Assembly: GCA_022414725.1 (NCBI GenBank)
Contig: CM039465.1
Coordinates: 38,805,754 to 38,869,753 of the forward strand
Length of the DNA: 64,000 nucleotides
Direction: 5' to 3'
Source: Microglena sp. YARC
Lineage: Eukaryota > Chlorophyta > Chlorophyceae > Chlamydomonadales > Chlamydomonadaceae
Part shown: piece after piece, positions 53,366 through 64,000 of the stretch
Numbering within the stretch: position 1 is the first letter of the stretch
Layout: every line of letters starts with the position of its first letter
The notes under the pieces: model-generated
What the model was told of the DNA's origin: nothing
Seen by the model: the letters and a program-made list of their open reading frames with translations, nothing else
Database searches by the model: none
Program-made: the position numbers and the translations under genes

Positions 53366-56300
53366 GTATAGTCTAGTCAGGATTTGGTCTGATAATCTAG
53401 GCAGGATTTTGTTTCACCCACCCGCCCCTTGTTTCACCCACTCACCCGCCCACCCCCACCCACCCCCTCGCTTCACCCACCCGCCCTTTGTTTCACCCAC
53501 CCTTCCACCCTCACCCACCCCCTTCATTTTCACCCACCCGCCCCTTGTTTCACCCACTTCACCCGCCCACCCCACCCACCCCCTCGCTTCACCCACCCGT
53601 CCACCCTCACCCACCCCTTTCATTTCATCCACCCACCCCTTGTTTCACCCACCCACCCGCCCACCCCCACCCCCACCCACCCTCTCGTTTCATCCACCCA
53701 CCCCTTGTTTCAACCACACGCCCAACCCCCACCCATCCCCCTCATTTCACCCGCCACCCACCCACCCACTCACCCACTCGTTTCCCCCCCCCCCCCTTGT
53801 TTCAACCACCCGTCCAACCCCACCCATCCCCCTCATTTCACCCGCCCACCCACCCACCCCCCTCGGTTCACACACATGCCCACCCCCCACCCATCCACCC
53901 AGGTTGGCGCCCCTCGTCGTGCTGTCACTGTGAAGGATGCCATCGCTGACCTTCCACAGATCAGCAACGGACATGAAATGTGAGTTGCAGGCATTGGGGT
54001 AGGGATCAGGGTAATTCAAAGCGCGCGCTTTTGAGCGCTGACGTTTTGACCCCCTCTGCGCTTTAAGCGCAATTTTTTCCAACCCCTTGTGGGCGCTGCA
54101 AGCAATTTTTGCGCTTTTTGCATTCATAGCAATATTACATTCATAATCAAAGTAGCCCTCATGAAATAATATATCCCACCTCTCCATGTTAGGCATGAGA
54201 TGCACTGCTTCCAGGCTTCTGCCAGTGCCTACCAGAGCATAGAAGCCACAAACAAAGCATCACACACATACCCTCCAGGACCCCCCCACCCCACCCTCCA
54301 CACTCCACACACACACACACACACACACACAAAGCAGCACACACATACCCTCCAGGACCCCCCCACCCCCACCCCCCCCCCACACACACACAACCTGTGC
54401 CACTGCTTGTTAGGCATGAGATGCACTACTGCCAGGCTTCCTGCCAGTGCCTACGAGCGCCCAGGATCCTCATGCAGACCAGTACCAGCACACTCACATC
54501 CTCTAGGACCCCCCCCCACACACACACACACACACACCTGTGCCACTGCTTGTTAGGGATGAGATGCACTACTGCCAGGCTCCTGCCAGCGCCCAGGATC
54601 CTCATGCAGACCAGTACCAGCACACTCACATCCTCTAGGACCCCCCTCTCCCCCCCCCCCACCCCCCACCCCCCCCACACACACAACCTGTGCCACTGCT
54701 TGTTAGGGATGAGATGCACTACAGCCAGGCTCCTACCAGTGCCTACCAGAAGTTCATCCGTGGCAAGGCCAAGGTGCTGAAGGATCATGATTGCAAGGCG
54801 ATGAACGAGGTCAACCTGGAGAGGTGCAGGTAAGAGGACCAGCAGCTGCACTTAGGGCGATTAGCAAAGTTGGGCATTTGCTTGGGCTGTAGCACGAACT
54901 CAAGGCCCCCGTCGTTAAACGATTGTTTGGGGTTAAGTTCATCAATGTATTTTCTTTGTAAGGTCAACCTGCAGAGGTGCAGGTTAGAGAACCAGCACCT
55001 GTGCTGCATTTAGAGGCGTTTTAGAAAATTAAGGCATTTGCTTGTGTGTTTGTGTGTGTGTGTGTGGGGGGGGGGGGGGGCAACCTGGGAACAGCTGCAC
55101 AGTTTTGGTTGGTGTTGTACATAGTGCTAACTTATTTCCTTTCGTGTTTTGGGGGTGCTACTATTTTGAGACTTGCCTTCAGAGCCCCAATAGCTGCTAG
55201 TATCACCCCAAAAGCTGCTAGGATCACAATGGAGCCTATTAAAGACATTGGTTCCTTTTGTTAGAAGCAACCCTGAGCAGCTGGAAAGAACAAGGGCAGA
55301 AATGAAGGTGTGTGTTTGGTTGGTGGTGTTTTTGTGGGGTGAATGTGTTTTTTGAGGAGTGGGACCACCATTTGAATCAACCCCCCTATCAGGTGGATAG
55401 ATGGTGTGTGTTGGGGGGTGGGGGGGGATGTGGGGTGGGAGTACCATTTGAATAAGGAGTGGGAGCACCATTTGAATCAGCGGCCTATCTGGGTGCAACG
55501 AGTCCTCATGGCTAGTGGAATGGTGATAAGTTCATCAATGTATTTTCTTTGTAAGGTCAACCTGGAGAGGTGCAGGTAAGAGGACCAGCACCTGCACTTA
55601 AGGCATTTAGAAAATTAGAAAAACAACCCTGAACAGCTGGATAGAACAAGGACAGAAATGAAGCAGTGCAACGAGTCCTCATGGTTAGTGAAATGGTGGT
55701 AAGTTGTATTGCTATGGTAGCCCCTTTCAGTGATCGCTTGAGGAAGAAGAGTCTGGGGCTCGACTCCCCCTTTGGTCGCTCTTGGCGTTGCAGGTCATCG
55801 TCAACCGCAATGGTAGCTTCTCCAGTTGAGGTAGGAGACCACTCCCCACCCGCGTACGACAGGCTCTCTTAACACCCCGCCCCACCAGGCGTTATCATTA
55901 CCTTAATTGCTGTGGTCGTTCTTTCGTGTTTTGGGGGTGCTATGTTAGTCTTCTACGGGAGTCTTCTGAGACTTGCCTCAAAACCTGCTAGGAGCACCCC
56001 GAAAGCTGCTGGGAGCACCAAGACAATGGTTCCTTTTCTTGGAAACAACTCTAGAAGCTGGAGAGAAGCAGCTCTAGCGACAAGGACAGAAATGTGTAAT
56101 GAGCCATGGTTAGTGGAATGGTGATAAGTTGTATTGCTATGGCCGTGGTGGGGTTGGGCCGTTGCTTCAATCCTTTGTCGAGCTGCTTGTTATGCTTCTC
56201 AAGGAAAGTATCCATCACCATTTCTCCAGCTGCATTCCCATCCATCACCATCCATCCATCTCCACATTCCCATCTATCACCATCCATCCATCACCACATT

Positions 56301-59300
56301 CCCATCCACCACCATTCCCCCAGGTGCATTCCCGCCATCACCATCCATCCATCACCGCATTCCCATCCACCACCATTCCCCCAGGTGCATTCCCAAGAAC
56401 CAGCCCGGTGCTGATTGGAGAGTGCTTCAAGAAATCGTGAAGGCGGATCCTTCCAAGGAGATGTACAAGGTGGGTGTTACTGATGCTGGGCAGGGAAGTA
56501 CAAGGTGGGTGATACTGATGGTGGGAAGGGCAGTACGACTTGTGAAGGCGGATCCTTCCAAGGAGATGTACAAGGTGGGTGTTGTCATAATGATGGTGGG
56601 CACACTGCGCATTGATGATGATTATGATAACTTTTACCCTATCTTAAATACAAGCATAGTCAGGCCACTCCCAGCCTGGAGGGTATATGGTGATCACATT
56701 GCACTATATGGTGATCACATTGCACTATATGGTGATTACATTGCACTATGTGGTGATCACATTGCACTATATGGTGATCACATTGCACTATATGGTGATC
56801 ACATTGCACTATGTGGTGATAACATTGCACTATATGGTGATCACATTGCACTACGTGGTGATCAAATTGCACTATATGGTGATCACATTGCACTATGTGG
56901 TGATAACATTGCACTATATGGTGATCACATTGCACTATGTGGTGATCAAATTGCACTATGTGGTGATCAAATTGCACTATGTGGTGATCACATTGCATTA
57001 TATGGTGGTCACATTGCACTAGATGGTGATCAAATTGCACTATGTGGTGATCACATTGCACTATATGGTGATCACATTGCACTATATGGTGATCACATTG
57101 CACTATATGGTGATCAAATTGCACTATATGGTGATCAAATTGCACTATATGGTGATCACATTGCACTAGATGGTGATCACATTGCACTATATGGTGATCA
57201 CATTGCACTATATGGTGATCACATTGCACTAAATGGTGATAACATTGCACTATATGGTGATCACATTGCACTATGTGGTGATCACATTGCACTATATGGT
57301 GATCACATTGCACTATATGGTGATCACATTGCACTATTTATCTTGCTTGGTTTCTCCCATGCTGTTTTTTTGCAGAACTTGTACCTAACTTTATTTGAAG
57401 AACTTGCATGTACCACAGACACTCGCCCACTGGTACCTGACTTTGTTCGCAGAGCTTGAACCCGCGGCCCACTCGAACTTGTACTCACGCCCCACTCAGA
57501 CCTAAGTTTGTTTGCAGAACTTGCATCTAACCGAGACACACGCCCAATTGTACTTGACTCTGTTTACAGAACTTGAACCCGCATCCCACTTGAACTTATA
57601 CTCACGCCCCGCTCATACCTAAGTTTGTTTGCATAACTTGCACCTAACAAAGACACACGCCCACTTGTACCTGACTTTGTTCACAGAACTTGAACTTGCA
57701 CCCGCGCCCCCCTCATACCTAAGTTTGTTTGCAGAACTTGCACCTAACCGAGACACACGCCCAATTGAGTGTTTCAGGGACAACCTTTGGTGCCTACCAA
57801 ACCCCGCGGACAGGCACAACAGAGAAACAACTCATCTATCTAGCATCCCATCCCAATGGGATCCCAGTAGCATCCCAAAAGCATCCCATCCCAATGGGAT
57901 CCCAGTAGCATCCCAAAAGCATCCCATCCCAAAGATCCCAAATCATCTAATCTCTGATGAATAACTAATGAGTAATGTTCCAGGGACAACCTTTGGGTCC
58001 TTGGTGCCTACCTAACACCGCAGACAGGAAATTGCCCGGAATAAAGCCTTCATTTGTTACCCCAAACTTCAACCCTCCCCCCCCCCCCCCACACACACAC
58101 GCACACTCACCCCCTCACCCCCGCACCCACTTCCCCCCCACCCACCCACCCACCCCACCCCTCTCCCCACCCCCCACCCCGCACACTCACCCCCCTCACC
58201 CCTCACCCCGGCACCCACTTCCCCAATTGTGTGTTTCAGGGACAACCCTTGGTGCCATGGTGCCTACCAAACACTGCCGACAGGCACAACGGCTGGCGTG
58301 GACTGTTTGGACGCTTGGACCTCAACGGCCACTTCCCCACTTCCACCACTGATCCCCAACCCATGGGCAAGGTTAGTCTCGAACAGGGTACTTCCATTGA
58401 CCAAATTGGCCAGCGCTTTAGCGCACTTGAAAAAAACAAAACTGCGCTTTGTAGTTTTGTACAGTGGGTTGCCAAAAACTGCGCGAAACTTGCTTGCTTG
58501 TGTTTGTATGTTGTGTTGCTTGTAACTGGTCAGGGTTGAGGGTTTACCCTAAACCCTAAAACTTTGGCGCAAAAGCGCGCTCTTGGTAATACCCTGGTCT
58601 CGAAGCTAGCATCTTGGCTGTGTGCTCAAATGTCTATTTGCTTTCAACGTGCATGCTGTACTGGCTCTCAATCAGTGTTGTTCTGTTCAGCTACACGCAG
58701 CAGCTTCTAGGCTGCTCCCCTGACTGGCTATTCAGCCAAAGCTGACGCAACCTAGTGTGTCTGTAAGCTGACAGAATCCATTGTCCAGAACTTTCGAAAT
58801 ATTGGGGCTTGGCATGGTGGCTGGCTCGAGGAGCTGCCTAGAAGCTGCTGCTTGTAGCTGGAAAGGACAATTAAGCTCTCAATTAAGCTCTCAAGCTTAA
58901 GCTCTAAGCTCTCAATTAAGCTCTCAATTAAGCTAAGTGCTAGTTTCACTCTAGTAGCATTCCACAATTGTACTTCAATGTTTGTACACCACTTTGAGTG
59001 CTTGGCATGAAAATAGGTGTACAATAATTGGTTGCACACTTGTACTCCAATCTGTGTACACCACTCGAGTGCTTGGCATGGAAATAGGTGTGCAATCATT
59101 TGTTTGTACAGTTTGTATGACATGCAGTTGCCGCATAATGATGATCGCCTTGTATGTCTTAGTCCTAGGCATGTCTTCTGACAAGCTATTACAGACTGAT
59201 GTAAATAATCATATAGCACTATAAATCAAACTGACAAGCTGCCACGGACTAATATAAATAAGACTGACAAGCTATTACAGACTGATAGAAATAATCATAT

Positions 59301-60914
59301 AGAGCATATATAGAACTATAAATCAAACTGACAAGCTGTTACAGACTGATCTGAATAATCATATAGCACTATAAATCAAACTGACAAGCCGTTACAGACT
59401 TATACAAATAATCATTTAGCTCTATAAATCAAACTGACAAGCTCTCTCAGACTTATATAAATAATATTGACAAGTCGTCACAGACTGATACTGAATGCAA
59501 GCTGCCTGAGGGTATTGAATTTCATAACATCCAACATGTTCCCGTCACGGAAGGTGTTCATCCTACCCCACCTCCTACCAAGTGACGTGTTCATCCTACC
59601 CCAACTCCAACCAAGTGGAGTGTTCATAACACCCCCAACTCCTACCCCATGAAGTGCTTATCCTACCCCAACTCCAACCAAGTGGAGTGTTCATAACACC
59701 CCCAACTCCTACCCCATGAAGTGCTTATCGAACCCCAACTCCAACCAAGTGGAGTGTTCATAACACCCCCAACTCCTACCCCATGAAGTGCTTATCCTAC
59801 CCCAACTCCAACCAAGTGGAGTGTTCATTACACCCCCAACTCCTGTGCAGGTTGGCCAGGTGTTCCACCCCACTCAGGACCGCATCGTTTCTGTCCGTGA
59901 GTGCGCCCGCGCACAAGGATTCCCTGACCACTTTGTCTTCTCTGGCAATGTGTCGAACTGCCATCGGCAGGTTGGAAATGCTGTCCCACCGCCTCTGGCG
60001 GCGGCATTGGGACGCCAGCTCAGAAAGTGAGTCTTCATGCGGCTCGTAATTCTACCTTTGCGCGTTCTGCAAGTTAGTGTGTAGTACCTCTTCACGGTCT
60101 GCAAGTTAGTGGGTAGTACCTTTTCACGCTTTGCAAGTTAGTGGGTAGTACATTTTTACGTTCCGCAAGTTAGTGGGTAGTACCTTTTCACGGTCTGCAA
60201 GTTAGTGTATAGTACCTTTAATGTAGTACCTTTAATGTAGTACCTTTAATGTAGTACCTCTTCACGGTCTGCAAGTTAGTGGGTAGTACCTTTTCACGGT
60301 CTGCAAGTTAGTGGGTACTACATTTTTACGTTCCGCAAGTTAGTGTGCAGTACCTTTTCACGGTCTGCAAGTTAGTGTATAGTACCTTTTCACGCTTTGC
60401 AAGGTAGTGTGTGGTACCTTTTCACGGTCTGCAAGTTAGTGTATAGTACCTTAGCGCTTTGCAAGTTAGTGGGTAGTCCATTTTTACGTTCCGCAAGTTA
60501 GTGTGTGGTACCTTTTCACGCTTTGCAAGTTAGTGTGTGGTACCTTTTCACGGTCTGCAAGTTAGTGTATAGTACCTTTGCGCTTGGCAAGTTAGTGGGT
60601 AGTACATTTTTACGTTCCGCAAGTTAGTGTGTGGTACCTTTTCACGCTTTGCAAGTTAGTGTGTGGTACCTTTTCACGGTCTGCAAGTTAGTGTATAGTA
60701 CCTTTGCGCATCGCAAGTTAGTGTGCAGTATCTTGCAGGGCCAACAACAACCACCACTCAACAACAACACTCAACAACAACGAATTTGATCACCACTCGG
60801 TTGTGACCTCTTTGTGTTCACCACTCTTTGTACTCTCGTGCTTGCAGGGTCCTGGATGCTAAGAGGGAGCTGGAGGTCCAAAGCACGCTCAGCAAGGCCT
60901 TTGGCATGTTCTAG
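53178..60914 (+). CDS. DNMT1: DNMT1/MET1-type DNA (cytosine-5)-methyltransferase, 3' half of gene, 7 exons
   Basis: Maintenance-type methyltransferases transfer a methyl group from S-adenosylmethionine to cytosine in hemimethylated CpG in the nucleus. Exons: 53178-53365, 53903-53979, 54707-54829, 56385-56469, 58240-58371, 59851-60026, 60848-60914 (TAG). About 280 residues are encoded. Visible landmarks: motif VIII (PQSRKR) after [49 protein letters not shown] and DPQPMGK of the long DNMT1 target-recognition domain; motif IX ([11 protein letters not shown]); motif X ([13 protein letters not shown]). The spacing and TRD blocks indicate DNMT1/MET1 rather than DNMT3 or bacterial enzymes. SAM-binding motif I, the catalytic Pro-Cys motif IV and motif VI should be upstream but are not in the window. 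All junction phases match except a-b (off by one). Confidence 0.92.
53366..53902 (+). repeat. DNMT1 intron a-b: C-rich CACCCACCCGCCC repeats
   Basis: 53410-53900 consists of diverged units containing TTTCACCCACCCGCCC, CCCCTTGTTTCACCC and CACCCCCTCATTTCACCC. They run into the acceptor of exon b as an extended polypyrimidine tract. Confidence 0.9.
53903..53979 (+). CDS. DNMT1: DNMT1 exon b, [10 protein letters not shown] block
   Basis: The 77-bp exon encodes [20 protein letters not shown] then SNGHE, matching GAPFR.ITVRD.I.DLP of plant MET1. The acceptor is CACCCAG after a C-rich tract; the donor is GTGAGT. It joins exon c in phase 2. Confidence 0.9.
53980..54186 (+). other. Intron sequence with GCGC-containing short repeats
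   Basis: Contains several short GCGCTT/AAGCGC-type inverted motifs. No gene or element is recognised. Confidence 0.5.
54187..54706 (+). pseudogene. Three 5'-edge copies of DNMT1 exon c with C-run/CA tracts
   Basis: Copies at about 54187-54240, 54409-54470 and 54549-54600 repeat GTTAGG..TGAGATGCACTAC and part of the QAPTSAYQ coding sequence. Each is preceded by CACACACACAACCTGTGCC and a C run serving as polypyrimidine tract. Only the copy at 54707 keeps the complete exon. Confidence 0.88.
54707..54829 (+). CDS. DNMT1: DNMT1 exon c, [15 protein letters not shown] block
   Basis: The 123-bp exon follows CTTGTTAG and ends before GTAAGA. It encodes [19 protein letters not shown], then [19 protein letters not shown], corresponding to F.R.IRG....L.DH..K.MN..N..RC of DNMT1. 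Three truncated copies of its 5' edge precede it and two copies of its 3' edge follow it. Confidence 0.92.
54830..55650 (+). repeat. DNMT1 intron with two exon-c 3'-edge copies
   Basis: Copies of the VNLERC end with donor (AGGTCAACCTGGAGAGGTGC) lie at about 54961-54990 and 55554-55585. The rest holds a G run (55069-55080), a GCTGCTAGGATCAC-type repeat shared with 49200-49330, and GGGTGGGAG-rich sequence. No gene is seen. Confidence 0.75.
55687..55915 (+). mobile_element. tRNA-derived SINE candidate, second copy
   Basis: The plus strand has a B-box-like GGCTCGACTCC (55757-55767) preceded by ATGGTGGTAAG and followed by the tail module (complement of GCCTGGTGGGGCG, about 55880-55900), the same order as at 22346-22560. 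The body has diverged. Confidence 0.4.
55909..56384 (+). repeat. DNMT1 intron c-d: start of duplicated block, CCATCCATCAC repeats
   Basis: Start of the block paralogous to 49158. 56205-56384 has CATCACCATCCATCCATC units and repeats of the exon d acceptor context (CATTCCCCCAGGTGCATTCC); two decoy acceptors here versus three in the upstream copy. Confidence 0.85.
56385..56469 (+). CDS. DNMT1: DNMT1 exon d, PGADWR block
   Basis: The 85-bp exon (one base plus 28 codons) follows TTCCCCCAG and precedes GTGGGT. It encodes [18 protein letters not shown], then [10 protein letters not shown], matching IP..PGADWRDLP of DNMT1, and joins exon c in phase 2 and exon e in phase 0. A second copy at 49697-49780 lacks one base. 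Further copies of its last 36 bp with the donor lie at 56544-56580. Confidence 0.9.
56544..56580 (+). pseudogene. DNMT1 exon d 3'-edge copy
   Basis: An exact repeat of the [11 protein letters not shown] end and GTGGGTG donor, 75 bp after the true exon end. The equivalent lies at 49852-49888 in the upstream duplicate. Acceptor-side copies (CCCCCAGGTGCATTCCCGCC) precede exon d in both blocks. Confidence 0.88.
56687..57340. repeat. 21-bp GTGATCAC minisatellite, downstream copy
   Basis: About 31 units, with nearly the same order of variant units as the array at 49984, so both arrays descend from one recently duplicated array. Confidence 0.97.
57341..58239 (+). repeat. DNMT1 intron d-e: GCAGAACTTG repeats, exon e decoys, CA/C tract
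   Basis: 57370-57760 holds five diverged units containing TTTGTTTGCAGAACTTGCAC and ACACGCCCAATTGTACTTG. 57840-57960 has CATCCCAAAAGCATCCCATC units. 58075-58220 is a C-rich CACCCAC tract before the true acceptor. Confidence 0.88.
57769..58040 (+). pseudogene. Two partial copies of DNMT1 exon e
   Basis: Copies at 57769-57830 and 57978-58040 follow CAG acceptors and repeat GQP..LG..LPNTADR-like coding sequence before diverging. Equivalents are at 51040-51100 and 51208-51275 in the upstream duplicate. Confidence 0.85.
58240..58371 (+). CDS. DNMT1: DNMT1 exon e, [20 protein letters not shown]
   Basis: The 132-bp exon is exactly 44 codons in phase 0, with acceptor GTGTTTCAG and donor GTTAGT. It encodes [33 protein letters not shown] and TDPQPMGK, the most characteristic C-terminal TRD block of DNMT1 (PWCLP.T..RHN.W.GLYGRL). 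Two shorter pseudo-copies of its 5' part lie upstream at 57769-57830 and 57978-58040. Confidence 0.95.
58372..59850 (+). repeat. DNMT1 intron e-f
   Basis: 58545-58566 has two telomere-like CCCTAAA units. 58680-58863 is the second-family inverted-repeat element. 59170-59483 has GACAAGCTGTTACAGAC units (end of the duplicated block). 59540-59840 has about four 67-bp units (CAACCAAGTGGAGTGTTCAT, CCCCATGAAGTGCTTAT) leading into the acceptor of exon f. Confidence 0.85.
59851..60026 (+). CDS. DNMT1: DNMT1 exon f, motifs IX and X
   Basis: The 176-bp exon follows TCCTGTGCAG and precedes GTGAGT. It encodes [38 protein letters not shown] and [17 protein letters not shown]: motif IX (RECAR.QGFPD) and motif X (GNAVPPPLA), which completes the SAM pocket. 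It ends in phase 2 and joins the last exon as Lys. Confidence 0.97.
60027..60847 (+). repeat. DNMT1 last intron: 32-bp minisatellite
   Basis: 60062-60735 holds about 20 units of roughly 32 bp (GCAAGTTAGTGTATAGTACC, TTTTCACGGTCT), with three orderly variants (GGTCT, GCTTT, GTTCC). 60740-60790 is a CAACAAC tract. Confidence 0.93.
60848..60914 (+). CDS. DNMT1: DNMT1 terminal exon g, stop TAG
   Basis: The 67-bp exon (one base plus 22 codons including TAG) follows GTGCTTGCAG. It encodes a short C-terminal tail, [14 protein letters not shown] then SKAFGMF. The tail is not conserved in the family, but acceptor, phase and the stop shortly after motif X fit a normal end. No TGTAA poly(A) signal was noticed in the first few hundred bases downstream; one occurs near 61612 at the edge of the B repeat. 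Confidence 0.82.
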
Positions 60915-61597
60915 TTGTGCTCCTGCAGAATTTGAATTGTTACATCGGGTTTCCAGCCAACTCTAGGCTGCTCACCTTATTCCAATTCCAAGTGCAGTAC
61001 CCGTGGAAATCAGGGGGCACATGAAGTGAATTAGACACCTTGCGTACTGCTAGCTGGCTAATGCTGGCTGTATGGCTTGCCCACTGCTGGCTGAGCACGC
61101 AAAGTGGATAAGACAGTTTTAAGACTTGTCCAGGTCAAGGTCCTCATGTACAGCAGACCATGCACCGGGGTTGTTCAGGACACAAGCTATGCTGGTCCGA
61201 TTGCGTCTTGGGACGCAGGCTATGAAAGTGGTAGCGTCTCAGGAGGAGGCAGAGCTGGGTGTCATCCTGAACAACCCTGTCATAGTCCATAGTCTAGAAT
61301 GGCCAACACTGCCACTGCCCATAACCTAGAATGGCCAAAAACTGCCCTCTATATAACCTAGAAAAACCGCGGAAGACTTGTTTGGCGTACGCAGGTTGCA
61401 TAAAAGGGTGAATTCGCCACAGTGATCACCGCTCAGCTAGACATCTGAACTTAGTTTGATTTGTGATTGTGTTGCACCCAACCAATATGAAATATATAAT
61501 TTAGCACTGATAGCTTTTCTCTTTAGTTTTCTCACACCGAGGTCAGGATCTTATCAATCATTGACCTCAGGTTGGTGATTCTTATCAAGCCTTTTAA
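60915..61597 (+). other. DNMT1 3' flank
   Basis: Unique-looking sequence without recognisable genes. The two short overlapping plus-strand frames near 61104-61329 lack motifs. Confidence 0.5.
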
Positions 61598-63720
61598 ATC
61601 CTCCCGGACTGTAATAACAATGGAATGCGCATCAATGGAATAGTCATCAAATACAATCAAATACAAAAACTATGCACAAAAATCTCTCCCCCCTCCCCCC
61701 GCCTGAGGTGGGCTGACCCTCCCCCCTCCTAAGATAGACAGAAGAGTCACGAATTGAAATTGGGTACCGGTATGGATTATGGGTAGTTGCACTATGGTGT
61801 CCTCAGAATTCCAGAACACCCCCCTCACATTCACGCACCCACATTACCCACCCATATCATCATAAGCACCCATTCGCCCACCCTTCCCCCCGGTCTTAAG
61901 TGGTGCCGAGAAACTTCCTATGCCAACACAAACTCGATGGTGGTCTCAGAATGTCATTTGGAGGTCTGAGTAAGAAGATAGCAAAAACCCTGCGGAGGGC
62001 TGACCCCCACCCCACCCCCAAAATGAGGTGCTCAGAATGACCTGAAAATTAGCTCAGAGCATAGCCATGAATCCATGCCAGTATAGCTCCATTCTCAGAA
62101 GAAGAAATATCGATCGGCCTTACAAAAACATTCGAGGCCTGGGCTCCTCCTGACCCACGTGACGAAAAGAAGCTGGTGCACAGGTGCGTCTAATTGGTGG
62201 GGATCGACATACCGTATCATGTGACGTTGACCAAAGGCGATGCCAAATAATACCCGTTTTGAGCTGTTGTCCGGGCGCCCAGGTGTGCGAAACTAATGAA
62301 CTGAACCCCAAACAATCGTTTTGACGACAAAGGCCCTCAGTTCTTGCTACAGTGATAATTTAATTATACGATCTCGTATACCATTATAATTTAATCAGCG
62401 TCTAAAATCAGCGTAATGCAATATAATTGGGGCATGTATTTTTATAATCGGCCTACACACGCCTTGATGTAACATTGGGGAAGGTGGAGACGTTTATAAT
62501 TGGGATACACAATTCTGGTATCGGGCTGCACATATCTCCTTACATTTGGGCTATCAAAAAACTTTTGCATAAGAAGTTCTATCATCAGGGCCATCAACCA
62601 TTTTTAGGGCTCTGGTGATTTATGTTACTTACGGCGAGCAGCCAATTTGCTGGCTGGAGCCATGTAGCCAAGTTCAAGTTCAAGGGCACAAATACTAGAC
62701 TACACAAACCCTATTCAAGCCAATTGAAGAAAGTCATTCACCAATCATGGCTCAGATCAATCTTGGGTACAAATAAAAGTAATGATAACGCCTGGTGGTG
62801 TTATTGTCCGATATACGTCGGACACTGAGTCGGCATAATGCATACCGGCGCCTGGTCCCTCCAGGTCCCAAGTTGCCTGCCACCCGGCCATAGGCTAGCT
62901 ATGGCCTGCACGGGTCTGCAGGATCTTCCTGCAGACTCCCGTCTTCTATATATGCACACTCGTTGCGTTCTTTATCATCTTCTCTTCAGTTCACTATCGT
63001 GTAACTGCTCTAGCATTGAAAGGTGGGGCGTGTTTTTTTTGTTGAGCAGGGTCTACTTTAGGGGCATAAGAAATTAATATAGATATAAAAGAAATATAAT
63101 GACAAAGAGCTGGTCTGCTTCGGTCAAGAACTTGGACAATAAGATTATTCAGGTCAAGACTAAAGGGAAGGAAGCACTTGGAAAGTCTCGAAGTCAGTAA
63201 ATCACTATATGTGGCTGTACACTGGTCAGGCTTGTCAAGAGATCAGGTGTAAACTTATCTGGACTGTGGCAAGGCGGGCTGGAACAGTCAAGGTGGTAAT
63301 CTTATCTAAAGAACTCTGAGTCACTTATCTAGGTTGGCAGCTGAAGGAGCTGCCAGGAAGGTACAGACTTAGACTAAAGTAAGTCTATCAAAGGAAGGGG
63401 AAATGATACGGTAATCCCTGAGGTCAGCTAACTTATTCCCCCTCTGATTGGGAAGTCGAAATCTGCAAAGACTTGTCAAATCAAGAGTGACATCAGGATA
63501 ACTAAAGCAGAGGCGAGGGGGACTGACAGATGTAAATGTGATACGTCCCGCACAGGGAGCAGTTGGAATACATAAGGTCAGCATACTATTCCCCCCATAA
63601 TTTGGGAGCTCTTAATGAATCCACAAAATACGGATGACATTATGAGAAAGAACTTAAGGTAGACGTCCCCCGCTGGCTCATAACTATCAGTCCAGAAGGA
63701 AGGATAGGATGAGGTACTTC
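61598..63720. repeat. Large repeat unit B, copy 2
   Basis: Homologous to 42258-44452 with frequent one-base indels and a few short losses. Contains the same coding remnant at 62480-62790 (GWSHVAKFKFKGTNT recognisable). Confidence 0.85.
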
Positions 63721-64000
63721 CATTATCATTTGTAGGATATATGAAGGTAGGCTGGACAGTAAATACAACTGTCTTGCAGAAGGGAGCTCCATGCTGAGAA
63801 ATCAGATTTGAAGACAGCATGTCACTAGAGGTGCCAGGTGTTGGCAAGGAAAACTAGTCAAACTGCTGTGTCAGTACATGGCAGGACAGGATTTAAATTC
63901 CTAGAGTGGTCATTGCTATTAAAAATATGACAGGCAGGTCAAAGGGCACATTTAAATGCTAGGTGCTGGGAAGCCATCCAGGTTCTTGGCTGCAATGGTG
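63721..64000. repeat. Large repeat unit A, copy 3, cut by window end
   Basis: Matches the first 280 bases of 38142-42252 and of 44453-48507, confirming the B-then-A order at an independent site. Confidence 0.85.

Noticed and set aside
58545..58570. Telomere sequence (CCCTAAA units; also at 51768-51795)
   Set aside because: Only two units are present, duplicated with the DNMT1 block. Too short for an interstitial telomere claim.

Overview
This window looks like nuclear DNA of a green alga (Viridiplantae, probably a chlorophyte). The genes are split into short exons with GT-AG introns. The two recognisable proteins resemble land-plant and animal orthologues. (TGTAA)n tails occur, and TGTAA is the known chlorophycean poly(A) signal. 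The species is not certain. Nothing bacterial is present (no operons, RBSs or CRISPR). Almost all long open frames are by-products of tandem repeats.

Two real genes were rebuilt exon by exon, with splice phases checked by hand. (1) The 3' half of the anaphase-promoting complex subunit 2 gene (APC2/ANAPC2) is on the minus strand: eight exons from 27159 down to a TAA at 1100, phase-compatible at every junction. Its introns hold most of the repeats, including one of about 11.8 kb filled with an 11-bp satellite. (2) The 3' half of a DNMT1/MET1-type DNA (cytosine-5)-methyltransferase gene is on the plus strand: seven exons from 53178 to a TAG at 60914, covering motif VIII, the end of the target-recognition region and motifs IX and X. 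The 5' halves of both genes would lie between 27 and 53 kb. They are not visible there; that stretch holds a 29-bp satellite, a 1000-N gap and a large dispersed repeat.

The most striking pattern is that nearly every exon of both genes is accompanied by truncated tandem copies of one of its own edges, usually with the splice junction, separated by expanded micro- or minisatellites. A 3.6-kb piece of the DNMT1 gene (exons d and e) is also duplicated out of order upstream, with one-base frameshifts.

Mobile DNA includes a palindrome-rich hAT-like MITE family (five copies, three with perfect 8-bp target-site duplications, plus a sixth nested element), a second inverted-repeat family, a tRNA-derived SINE candidate, LINE-like 3' ends with (TGTAA)n tails, and a 6.25-kb dispersed repeat (units B+A) carrying two unidentified proteins.

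Layout: 1-27.2 kb APC2 with repeat-filled introns; 27.2-37.1 kb minisatellites and the 29-bp satellite; 37142-38141 gap; 38.1-48.5 kb A/B repeat copies; 48.5-49.2 kb LINE 3' end and inverted B fragment; 49.2-52.7 kb out-of-order DNMT1 duplication; 52.8-60.9 kb DNMT1 gene; 61.6-64 kb a further B/A copy. Repeat copies near the gap differ by many single-base indels, which suggests poorly polished long-read consensus there.
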